The translations under genes and the position numbers were made by a program. A model generated the notes under the pieces. That model did not search any database, was not told where the DNA came from, and saw only the letters and a list, made by a program, of their open reading frames with translations. Shown in pieces: positions 1 through 5,244 of a stretch of DNA of 5,745 nt. The stretch lies in assembly GCA_020697025.1 (NCBI GenBank), contig JAJFBO010000079.1:1-5745 (forward strand), given 5' to 3'. This DNA is from Burkholderiales bacterium (GTDB taxonomy: Bacteria > Pseudomonadota > Gammaproteobacteria > Burkholderiales > UBA11063). Within the stretch, counting starts at the first letter, position 1. Every line of letters begins with the position of its first letter.

Positions 1-184
1 ATTCAGATTCGGGTTGATTAATTGCATAGCTTGGAGTTTCATCTAAGATATTTAAATTACTGTCAGTGATAACTACTGCTACTTCAATAATAACATTTTT
101 TTCTACACTAAGACCAGTCATTTCCAGATCCAGCCATACTAAATTAGTATTTTGTTTTATAAGTTGCGTGGCGGTATCTGACAT
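1..184 (-). CDS. orn: Oligoribonuclease, N-terminal part (cut by window edge)
   Basis: This is the first 61 residues of a 3'-to-5' exoribonuclease that degrades 2-5 nt RNA fragments and pGpG to mononucleotides in the cytoplasm. The translation has the family N-terminus: [12 protein letters not shown] at residues 14-25, then [16 protein letters not shown] at 32-47. Asp19 and Glu21 of the DLEMTG motif are the first two acidic metal ligands of the DEDDh exonuclease fold. The remaining ligands lie beyond the left edge. The ATG at 184 is the only reasonable start, because the next Met lies inside the DLEMTG motif. No good Shine-Dalgarno precedes it. It lies 41 bases downstream of the tRNA gene on the same strand with no terminator or convincing promoter between them, so read-through from the tRNA promoter is possible (inference). 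The identification is firm, although only about a third of the protein is visible. Confidence 0.95.
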   Translation of the reverse strand, partial: MSDTATQLIKQNTNLVWLDLEMTGLSVEKNVIIEVAVVITDSNLNILDETPSYAINQPESE

Positions 185-225
185 ATATGATTACTTTTAA
201 TATCTTGTGATTGAAACTAAATTAG

Positions 226-302
226 TGGTGGGCCCTGCTGGACTCGAACCAGCGACCAAAGGATTATGAGTCCTCTGCTCTAACCAACTGAGCTAAGAGC
301 CC
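226..302 (-). tRNA. tRNA-Ile2 (anticodon CAU, read as k2C-AU)
   Basis: A complete 77-nt cloverleaf with an encoded CCA can be folded. The acceptor stem GGGCTCT/AGGGCCC has one G-T pair, the D stem is GCTC/GAGC, and the anticodon loop CTCATAA has CAT at 268-266. The T arm is GCTGG, loop TTCGAGT, CCAGC. The anticodon CAU could mean Met or Ile2. The body, especially the variable region TTGGTC and the T arm, resembles E. coli ileX rather than elongator tRNA-Met. It is not an initiator: pair 1-72 is G-C and there are no three G-C pairs at the bottom of the anticodon stem. As Ile2, C34 would be converted to lysidine by TilS so that the tRNA reads AUA codons. The gene has its own promoter just upstream. 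The tRNA call is certain, the Ile2 identity likely. Confidence 0.93.
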
Positions 303-317
303 TAATTTTTCAAGAGG

Positions 318-333
318 TGTGAATTATATCACA
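318..333. promoter_or_regulatory. CRP/FNR-type palindrome TGTGA-N6-TCACA over the tRNA -10
   Basis: The two 5-bp half sites are perfect and separated by six bases, matching the core consensus of a CRP (cAMP receptor protein) site. The spacer is the minus-strand TATAAT of the tRNA promoter, so any bound factor would cover the -10 and should repress. The flanks do not extend the symmetry to the outer bases of the long CRP consensus. Whether this organism has a CRP-family regulator is not visible here, so function is inferred. Confidence 0.45.
323..331 (-). promoter_or_regulatory. Extended -10 promoter of the tRNA-Ile2 gene
   Basis: On the minus strand the sequence reads TGA followed by a perfect TATAAT, an extended -10 element (TGN-TATAAT). 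The expected start is near 316, about 14 bases before the 5' end of the tRNA. No good -35 hexamer is present at 16-18 bases, as is common for extended -10 promoters. The 65 bases between the upstream membrane-protein gene and the tRNA are otherwise just AT-rich. Confidence 0.7.
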
Positions 334-367
334 AGAAATATAATAACAGGATAAAATTAATCTAAAT

Positions 368-715
368 TTATATTTTAGCCAATTCAGCCATTTCTAACTC
401 TGTGGTAGGGGCTAATGTAGTGCGATATAGGACATAGGGAACTGCTGTTGCAAATATAATACTGTAGACTAAAGTACCTGTAAAACTATTAAAGTAGCGG
501 TCAAAAATAAATGTTGCTACTATATGAATTATCATATTTATTACAAAACCAGAAATTTGCCTTTTTCCAGCTCCGCGCATCCACAAAAAAATAGCACAAG
601 TAAGGGATACTAAGCCGTATGGGTCTATCATTGCAGCAATAATATAACCCCATCTGGACATTTTATTAAATTTTTTGTTTTTTTCTATTCTGTGCGCTAA
701 AAGTACATTTTCCAT
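368..715 (-). CDS. Small membrane protein of unknown function (3 predicted helices)
   Basis: I do not recognise this family. From the ATG at 715 it encodes 115 residues. A basic N-terminus (RIEKNKKFNKMSR, 9-21) is followed by hydrophobic stretches at about 24-46, 54-71 and 78-97, then a short polar tail ending ELAKI. The first helix contains an Asp-Pro (31-32) and is followed by a basic loop (RGAGKRQ, 47-53). Three membrane passes are likely, but the topology is unclear. The frame can be extended to a TTG at 754 (128 residues). I prefer the ATG because a TATAAT at 757-762 would place the transcription start downstream of that TTG, and another TATAAT at 723-728 ends seven bases before the ATG, fitting a leaderless mRNA. 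Neither start has a Shine-Dalgarno. The length, hydrophobic pattern and lack of a competing frame support a real gene. Confidence 0.65.
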   Translation of the reverse strand: MENVLLAHRIEKNKKFNKMSRWGYIIAAMIDPYGLVSLTCAIFLWMRGAGKRQISGFVINMIIHIVATFIFDRYFNSFTGTLVYSIIFATAVPYVLYRTTLAPTTELEMAELAKI

Positions 716-722
716 AGGTAGG

Positions 723-728
723 ATTATA
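723..728 (-). promoter_or_regulatory. Possible -10 for the membrane-protein gene (leaderless start)
   Basis: The minus strand reads TAGTATAAT and then seven bases before ATG 715. A transcript from this -10 would begin at or next to the start codon, which would explain the absent ribosome binding site. No good -35 is seen. A second TATAAT lies at 757-762 on the same strand and would give a leader of about 35 bases. I cannot decide between the two. Confidence 0.35.
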
Positions 729-804
729 CTATACTTAATTTGTATTAAAGCCAAATATTATAAAATTAATTACGCGAAATATATGTTTATAAGTTAACCA
801 ATTA

Positions 805-822
805 TATACTAAAAATAGTATA
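805..822. repeat. Perfect inverted repeat TATACTA-AAAA-TAGTATA, candidate operator
   Basis: Two 7-base arms are separated by AAAA, an 18-bp near-palindrome between the divergent membrane-protein and sodC genes. The right arm overlaps the likely sodC -10 (TATAAT, 819-824), so a protein bound here would compete with RNA polymerase. It is made almost entirely of A and T, so chance is a real alternative. I do not recognise the motif as a Fur, SoxR or OxyR site. Confidence 0.4.
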
Positions 823-824
823 AT
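819..824 (+). promoter_or_regulatory. Probable -10 box of sodC
   Basis: This is a perfect TATAAT 79 bases before the sodC ATG. The expected start is near 831, giving a leader of about 72 bases. The -35 region (about 795-801, TAACCAA) is poor, so an activator or another promoter may be needed. A weaker TATATT at 844-849 is an alternative. Confidence 0.45.
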
Positions 825-835
825 GTATAGTAGTG

Positions 836-864
836 GAAATGGTTATATTAAAATAAACTATTTC
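836..864 (+). repeat. Hairpin in the sodC leader
   Basis: GAAATGGTT (836-844) can pair with AACTATTTC (856-864) as a 9-bp stem with one G-U pair around an 11-base AT loop. It is followed by the palindrome TCCCGGGA (869-876), the only GC-rich patch in the leader, and then the ribosome binding site. There is no T run, so it is not an intrinsic terminator. It may stabilise the mRNA or serve as a binding site. Confidence 0.35.
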
Positions 865-890
865 ATGATCCCGGGAAGATACTAATTACA

Positions 891-897
891 AAGGAAG
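891..897 (+). promoter_or_regulatory. Ribosome binding site of sodC
   Basis: AAGGAAG lies five bases before the ATG at 903. It fixes the start at the beginning of the signal peptide and rules out the later in-frame Met codons. Confidence 0.75.
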
Positions 898-902
898 CTA
901 TT

Positions 903-1418
903 ATGCAAAAAAACATAAAATTATTTATAGGACTTTTTATTACATATGTAAGTAGTTATGCAGCAAGTGTTAAAATACCAATGTACCTGACAAATGAGTC
1001 GCATACATTGGTCGGAAATATAATAGCATTGGATAGCAAATATGGCTTAATGTTTAAGCCAGATATAACTGGAGTAATTCCTGATTTATCTCCAGGTATT
1101 CATGGGTTTCATGTTCATGAAAATCCTTCTTGTGATAACTTGGGAATGAAGGCTGGTGGACATTTAGATCCAAAAAAAACTAAGGTTCATTTAGGGCCAT
1201 ACAATTCACAGGGGCATTTAGGTGATTTACCAGCAGTATACGTAAATACTGATGGGACAATTAAGCTGCCAGTAGTTGCTCCAAGATTGACAGTAAAAGA
1301 TATCTTAGGCCATAGCTTAATGATTCATAATGGTGGGGATAATTATTCAGATGATCCAAAGCCATTAGGTGGCGGCGGTAGTCGTATGATATGCGGAGTT
1401 ATTAAAGAAACTAAATAA
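903..1418 (+). CDS. sodC: Periplasmic Cu/Zn superoxide dismutase
   Basis: SodC dismutates superoxide to oxygen and hydrogen peroxide in the periplasm. The 171-residue length is normal for the bacterial form. Residues 1-21 are a Sec signal peptide (basic KNIK, hydrophobic core, SYAA), cleaved around Ala20-Ala21. Copper ligands are His70 and His72 (HGFHVH), the bridging His87 (GGHLDP) and His142 ([11 protein letters not shown]). Zinc ligands are His87, His96, His105 and Asp108 (GHLGDLP). Cys77 and Cys164 form the conserved intrasubunit disulphide, and Arg161 in the GGGGSR motif is the superoxide-guiding arginine. All catalytic residues are present, so the enzyme should be active. There is no His-rich N-terminal extension and no lipobox. 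The gene stands alone, with its own leader and ribosome binding site, and converges on the mltB pair. Regulation is unknown, but an operator-like palindrome overlaps its promoter. Confidence 0.97.
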   Translation: MQKNIKLFIGLFITYVSSYAASVKIPMYLTNESHTLVGNIIALDSKYGLMFKPDITGVIPDLSPGIHGFHVHENPSCDNLGMKAGGHLDPKKTKVHLGPYNSQGHLGDLPAVYVNTDGTIKLPVVAPRLTVKDILGHSLMIHNGGDNYSDDPKPLGGGGSRMICGVIKETK

Positions 1419-1419
1419 T

Positions 1420-1450
1420 TAAATAAAAACAAGGCAGTATAGTTTATTTA
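1420..1450. terminator. Weak AT-only inverted repeat between convergent genes
   Basis: TAAATAAA (1420-1427) and TTTATTTA (1443-1450) are perfect complements around a 15-base loop. They span the 25-base gap between the ends of sodC and the distal mltB gene. On the minus strand, T-rich sequence (TTTTTATTT) follows the loop. The stem has no G-C pair, so it would be a poor intrinsic terminator. It is the only candidate for ending either transcript. Confidence 0.2.
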
Positions 1451-2439
1451 CAACCTACTCTGGCCGCTTTGGCAACTACAGCCTGACCTAGCTGGTAAGT
1501 TGCCAGAGCATAACGAGTGCTATGGTTATATGAATAAATTACAAAGAAATTATTTAGTGCCAGCCATGCTGGATTAACCGCTAAATTACTAAATGAAATT
1601 AAATCAGCCATACTTGAAGGTTTAATCCCGGAGCTTTTATCTAAAACGCCATTTTGCCGCCAGGTCGAAATAGGATAAACAAGTTCTTTATTATTACAAT
1701 TTAATTTCAGGCATGTCTTACCATTATATTTAACGTTTAAATAAACTGGTTCACCAGTCTTCCAGCCATGTTGCTTAATATAATTGGCTATACTGATAAT
1801 TGCATCATCAGCAATCATCAGGTTTGGCGTATCATCAGTATAACTAACTGCATAATCGAGATATGAGCTAGGCATAAATTGAGCAATACCGAAACCACCA
1901 TCGATTGAACCATATAACGCTTTAGGATCCCATCTATTTTGAAAACACATCAAAATATATTTAGCTAATTCTTCCTGGAAAAATGCTACGCGCCTGGACG
2001 AATTAAATGCAATGGTTGCTAATGCATCAAGTACTCTATAATGTCCGGTATTTCCACCATATGCTGTTTCGACGCCAATAATACCCAGAATAACTTCAGG
2101 TGGTACACCATATCTAGTTCGGGATCTATGTAGGGCACTTTGATGCGCGCACATAAAACTAACCCCTTTGTTAATCATTGCCGGATAAATAAATTGGTTT
2201 CTATAGCGCTCCCAGCTTTTTTGACTGGCTTTAGCAACTCCTCCTGGTTGTTGTAACTGATAGCTGTTAGGTTGATAAATAGCCATATCCAGTGTTTTTT
2301 CTATATAATCGTCTGGTATATTATATTTTTCTGAATATGTTTTTATAAATGCTTCTTTTTGTTCATCGGTAAAAACATTTATTGCAGCTGCATAAATTAG
2401 ATGCAAACTTATATAAACAATAAAAAATAGTTTCTTCAT
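1444..2439 (-). CDS. MltB-type lytic murein transglycosylase, distal copy
   Basis: This enzyme cleaves the MurNAc-GlcNAc bond of peptidoglycan, leaving 1,6-anhydro-MurNAc ends (GH103/SLT_2 family). Residues 1-19 are a Sec signal peptide ending YAAA. There is no lipobox, so the mature protein should be free in the periplasm rather than membrane-anchored like E. coli MltB. The core motif PPEVILGIIGVETAYG (113-128) holds the catalytic Glu124. FGIAQFMPSSY (183-193) matches the GQFMPSSY substrate-binding motif. DDAIISIANYIKQHGW (211-226) and WLALNNFFVIYSYN (292-305) complete the family pattern. Cys97, Cys165, Cys243, Cys248 and Cys330 are all shared with the neighbouring paralogue. The segment SYTDDTPNLMIADDAI replaces the EF-hand loop of E. 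coli MltB without its DGD pattern. It begins five bases after the upstream paralogue and has no clear Shine-Dalgarno, so its translation is probably coupled. At 331 residues it is slightly shorter than E. coli MltB. Confidence 0.9.
   Translation of the reverse strand: MKKLFFIVYISLHLIYAAAINVFTDEQKEAFIKTYSEKYNIPDDYIEKTLDMAIYQPNSYQLQQPGGVAKASQKSWERYRNQFIYPAMINKGVSFMCAHQSALHRSRTRYGVPPEVILGIIGVETAYGGNTGHYRVLDALATIAFNSSRRVAFFQEELAKYILMCFQNRWDPKALYGSIDGGFGIAQFMPSSYLDYAVSYTDDTPNLMIADDAIISIANYIKQHGWKTGEPVYLNVKYNGKTCLKLNCNNKELVYPISTWRQNGVLDKSSGIKPSSMADLISFSNLAVNPAWLALNNFFVIYSYNHSTRYALATYQLGQAVVAKAARVGCK
2171..2196. repeat. 26-bp direct repeat, copy in the distal mltB gene
   Basis: These 26 bases are identical to 3172-3197 in the other paralogue, 1001 bases away, and in both cases encode QFIYPAMIN in the same frame. 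This is the longest identical DNA tract I find between the two genes. It is either a remnant of the duplication held by protein constraint or a mark of gene conversion. Confidence 0.8.
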
Positions 2440-2444
2440 TATAG

Positions 2445-3458
2445 TTATTTACAGCCTAATTTACTGGCACTGGCAACAACCTTAACGCCAAGTGGATAAG
2501 TAGTTAGTACATAACGAGTGCTATTATTATACCCAAAAATCACAAAGAAATTATTCAGTGCAAGCCAAGCCCGATTCTTCGGACCACTAAATGTTACTAA
2601 GTCAGCCATACTTGAACTATTAATAGCAGCAGAGTCAATGACTGTTACACCAGCTTGCTTCCATGATGAAACACGGTGGGACAGGGCACGATTATTGCAG
2701 CCTAATTTTTGGCAAGTCAATGTGTTATATTTTGCTTGCAGATAAACTGGTTCCCCATGTTTCCAGCCATGATGTTTTATGTAATTAGCAATACTTAAAA
2801 TAGCATCATTAGCCAGCATCAGGTTTGGAGTACTATTTGTATAGCTCACAGCATAGTTTAAATAAGAGCTGGGCATAAATTGAGTAATACCAAATGCGCC
2901 AGCAATAGACCCACGCATGGCGGTAGGGTTCCAGTTATTTTTATAACAAATTAAAATATATTTAGCTAACTCGTCTTGAAAAAACTGGGTGCGTCTATAA
3001 GAATTAAAGGCGATTGTAGCTAATGTATCTAGTACTTTAAAGCGGCCTAAGTTTTCATTATAGGCAGTTTCAACTCCAATTATCCCCAGGATAACTTCAG
3101 GAGGAACACCGTATTCAATATTAGCTTTACGTATGGCATCTTTATGTTTACACATAAATCTGACCCCTTTATTAATCATTGCCGGATAAATAAATTGTTT
3201 TTGATAATCTAGCAAACTAGCTTCAGTAGATAAAGCTGCATCTTTACTTGCATTGTGTGGTTTGAATAAGTCACTACGTGGTTGAAACACTGCTTGCTGT
3301 AATACCGTTTTCATGTAATCTTTGGGTATTTTATATTTGGTAGAATATAGTTCTACAAATCGTGCTTCTTGGGACTTTGTAAAAACATTTACCGCAAATA
3401 CATTTGTGAGATATACACTGATATAGATGGTAAAAAATAATTTGCTTAATAATTTCAT
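2445..3458 (-). CDS. MltB-type lytic murein transglycosylase, proximal copy
   Basis: This is the paralogue of the downstream gene, about 60% identical by eye over its full length, and also a GH103/SLT_2 lytic transglycosylase. Residues 1-22 form a Sec signal peptide ending VFA, again without a lipobox. PPEVILGIIGVETAYN (119-134) carries the catalytic Glu130. FGITQFMPSSYLNYAVSY (189-206), NDAILSIANYIKHHGW (217-232) and WLALNNFFVIFGYNNSTRY (298-316) follow in family order. Cys103, Cys171, Cys249, Cys254 and Cys336 align with the five cysteines of the other copy. The main differences are a longer variable segment after residue 60 and a divergent stretch at 258-282. In transcription order it follows glk by 35 bases. 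A weak GGGGT lies nine bases before the ATG. The pair is a tandem duplication that has diverged but kept both active sites, suggesting different substrates, timing or partners (inference). Confidence 0.9.
   Translation of the reverse strand: MKLLSKLFFTIYISVYLTNVFAVNVFTKSQEARFVELYSTKYKIPKDYMKTVLQQAVFQPRSDLFKPHNASKDAALSTEASLLDYQKQFIYPAMINKGVRFMCKHKDAIRKANIEYGVPPEVILGIIGVETAYNENLGRFKVLDTLATIAFNSYRRTQFFQDELAKYILICYKNNWNPTAMRGSIAGAFGITQFMPSSYLNYAVSYTNSTPNLMLANDAILSIANYIKHHGWKHGEPVYLQAKYNTLTCQKLGCNNRALSHRVSSWKQAGVTVIDSAAINSSSMADLVTFSGPKNRAWLALNNFFVIFGYNNSTRYVLTTYPLGVKVVASASKLGCK
3172..3197. repeat. 26-bp direct repeat, copy in the proximal mltB gene
   Basis: This is the partner of the tract at 2171-2196. 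Recombination between the two would delete 1001 bp and leave one in-frame hybrid transglycosylase gene. Confidence 0.8.
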
Positions 3459-3493
3459 AGCTATAACCCCATATTTCTAACTTATATTACCAT

Positions 3494-4483
3494 TTAAGGA
3501 ATATAGCCTTTGCTCAAATAGCTATCTAATGCATGACTAGCTCCTAAAAAAGCCGGAAATTCATGTGTAATCACGTAAACTGGCATTTTTACTAAAAATG
3601 GACGATAGCGTCCTTTATCTTCAAAGCGGGAGCGGAACTCAGATTTTATAAAATAATCCAAAATTTTAGGGATTATGCCGCCGCCGATATATACACCGCC
3701 AAAAGAATTTATGGCTACTGCAACATTAGACGCAACTGTACCAAGCATACGGCAGAAGATATCTACACTACGCTGACATAACCAGTCTTCTCCAGAAATA
3801 CCTTTTTGTGTAATTTCAGATGGATTAGGTAAAACTGTTATTATTTTGTCATTGATATGACATAAACCTTCATATATAAGTTGTAATCCAGGGCCGGATA
3901 AAAAGCGTTCTGCAGATACATGGCTAAAGCGTTTGTGTACAAAGCTCCATAATTCAGTTTCTTCTTCATTTACCGGAGGAAAGCTTGATCTGCCGCATTC
4001 AGAAGCTATAGCCAGATGCTCCCCAAGGGGATGACGGATTAGGGAGGCCATTCCAAGCCCAGTACCTGGGCCAATCACTAATTTAGGTTTACTAATATCA
4101 GGATTTGCGGTACCGCCTATTCTTACTAAATTTTTTTCCGGTATGTGTGGTATTGATAATGCCATGGCGTGCCAGTCATTTAAGAAAATCAGTTTTTCAA
4201 AACCAGTTTCTGCGCGGGTTCGCGACTGAGAAAATGTCTGCCATGGACTATTTACCATAAATATGCTGTCATCAATTACTGGCGTTGGTAGCGCTAGTGC
4301 AGCGTATTTGACGCTACCTTTAACTCCAACTAGTTGCAAGTATTGGTTAACTGCATCAGATAAGGTTTTGAAATCTTTACAGGCAAAAATTTTTGTAGAC
4401 TCGTACTCATAGGGTTTTACTTCAAGGCTAAAACGTGCATTAGTACCGCCAATATCTGAAATTAAACGAGGGAAGTGTAACAT
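3494..4483 (-). CDS. glk: Glucokinase (Glk family), with an altered sugar-binding motif
   Basis: Glk phosphorylates glucose with ATP to glucose 6-phosphate in the cytoplasm. The 329 residues match the usual length. SDIGGTNARFSL (9-20) is the phosphate-binding loop, and N78-S-P-W81 matches the TNHTW region. LNDWHAMALSIP (101-112) contains Asn102 and the catalytic base Asp103. GPGTGLG (138-144) is the second ATP motif, HVSAERFLSGPG (188-199) carries the sugar-contacting Glu192, and FGGVYIGGGIIP matches the C-terminal ATP site. The motif that reads GEGGH in E. coli Glk is SECGR here (161-165). Glu162 is kept, but the glucose-binding His is replaced by Arg165. This may change sugar affinity or specificity. 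AAGG lies seven bases before the ATG. It sits 24 bases after pgl and 35 before the first mltB gene on the same strand, indicating an operon. Confidence 0.93.
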   Translation of the reverse strand: MLHFPRLISDIGGTNARFSLEVKPYEYESTKIFACKDFKTLSDAVNQYLQLVGVKGSVKYAALALPTPVIDDSIFMVNSPWQTFSQSRTRAETGFEKLIFLNDWHAMALSIPHIPEKNLVRIGGTANPDISKPKLVIGPGTGLGMASLIRHPLGEHLAIASECGRSSFPPVNEEETELWSFVHKRFSHVSAERFLSGPGLQLIYEGLCHINDKIITVLPNPSEITQKGISGEDWLCQRSVDIFCRMLGTVASNVAVAINSFGGVYIGGGIIPKILDYFIKSEFRSRFEDKGRYRPFLVKMPVYVITHEFPAFLGASHALDSYLSKGYIP

Positions 4484-4507
4484 TGGATAGCCTTTATAAT
4501 ACTAAAT

Positions 4508-5191
4508 TTAAGATGAAAAAATATGTATGTTGGAACGTTGTTTAAGTAAATAACTAATTGGATAATTTTGGTTGTTGCCATTTAGCGCTTCATCTAATAC
4601 TTTTATTTTTATATTACCGTGAATACCGCTAGTAATGCTTAGTATAAGGTGCGGGATCCTGATTAACCCGCTTAAATTTAGACCAATTCTGGTATATTTT
4701 GCACTAATTGGATTAGTTTCAATATAAGCTGGCGGAATATTTCTATTTATTGCCTGATTAAACTCCGGACAGTCTGGAAAGATGGATGCAGTGTGTCCAT
4801 CTTCACCCATACCAAGTATGGCAAGATCAATCTGGTCAACCCATCTGTTAGCATTATTTAACATTTTTTGCATATCTTGTTCAGGTAAAATTAGGCCATT
4901 AAATCCGGCGCTAACCGCCTTATTCTGTAATAAATGTGTTCTAACCAAATTCTCATTACTATCCAGTGAATCAGTATTTGTTAATCGTTCGTCAACCAAA
5001 GTAATAATTATTTTCCCCCAAGGTATATCTATGGTACTTAATTTGTTAAATAATGCAATCGGACTCTTTCCACCTGATACTGCCATGACAATTTGATTTT
5101 GTTGTTTTAACAAATTGTGTACAGTGGTGGTGATTAATTTGATAATCGAATCAATTTGTTCTGTTTCGTTGATTAAACATTTTTTGTTCAT
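4508..5191 (-). CDS. pgl: 6-phosphogluconolactonase (DevB/SOL family)
   Basis: Pgl hydrolyses 6-phosphoglucono-delta-lactone to 6-phosphogluconate, the second step of the oxidative pentose phosphate and Entner-Doudoroff routes, in the cytoplasm. At 227 residues it has the normal family length. AVSGGKSPIALF (37-48) is the phosphate-binding glycine motif, and W58-G-K followed by LVDERLT (65-71) matches the W...DER region. LGMGEDGHTASIFP (126-139) contains the signature GMGxDGHTAS with the likely catalytic His133. No key motif is missing. It is the first gene of the probable pgl-glk-mltB-mltB unit, and its product pathway fits glk. The usual partner zwf is not in the window. The start at 5191 has only a weak ribosome binding site (GGTAG). 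The promoter must lie in the 119-bp gap shared with fabI, where TAGAAT on the minus strand (5225-5230) is a weak -10 candidate without a good -35. Confidence 0.95.
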   Translation of the reverse strand: MNKKCLINETEQIDSIIKLITTTVHNLLKQQNQIVMAVSGGKSPIALFNKLSTIDIPWGKIIITLVDERLTNTDSLDSNENLVRTHLLQNKAVSAGFNGLILPEQDMQKMLNNANRWVDQIDLAILGMGEDGHTASIFPDCPEFNQAINRNIPPAYIETNPISAKYTRIGLNLSGLIRIPHLILSITSGIHGNIKIKVLDEALNGNNQNYPISYLLKQRSNIHIFSS

Positions 5192-5244
5192 ATATTTGCT
5201 ACCATTTCTATTAAATATAGGATAGTATTCTACACCAAAAAGCG

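Larger units (their letters stand above)
1444..5191 (-). other. Probable operon pgl-glk-mltB-mltB
   Basis: Four minus-strand genes follow one another with gaps of 24, 35 and 5 bases. I find no terminator hairpin with a T run and no convincing internal promoter in these gaps. The grouping joins cytoplasmic glucose metabolism with two exported murein hydrolases. Co-transcription is inferred from spacing only. Confidence 0.6.

Noticed and set aside
226..302. Elongator or initiator tRNA-Met for the CAU tRNA
   Set aside because: The body, variable region and T arm resemble the E. coli Ile2 tRNA, and the initiator hallmarks are absent.
226..368. tRNA-associated integration site or mobile element
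   Set aside because: There is no integrase, no duplicated tRNA 3' end and no compositional break. Both flanks are ordinary chromosomal genes.
716..754. TTG-initiated extension of the small membrane protein (13 extra residues)
   Set aside because: There is no Shine-Dalgarno, and a TATAAT at 757-762 would put the transcription start downstream of this codon. It is kept as an alternative, not as the call.
2518..2745. Plus-strand open frame of 75 codons
   Set aside because: It lies wholly antisense to the proximal mltB gene, has no ribosome binding site and no recognisable domain. It is a shadow of the real frame.
3459..3493. Separate promoter for the mltB pair (TAATAT on the minus strand with TTGAGC upstream)
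   Set aside because: The spacing between the two hexamers is 22 bases, too long for a normal promoter. Read-through from glk is simpler.
4782..5096. Plus-strand open frame of 104 codons
   Set aside because: It is antisense to the conserved core of pgl, including the GMGEDGHTAS region, and its Cys/Ser-rich translation looks like a reverse-strand shadow.
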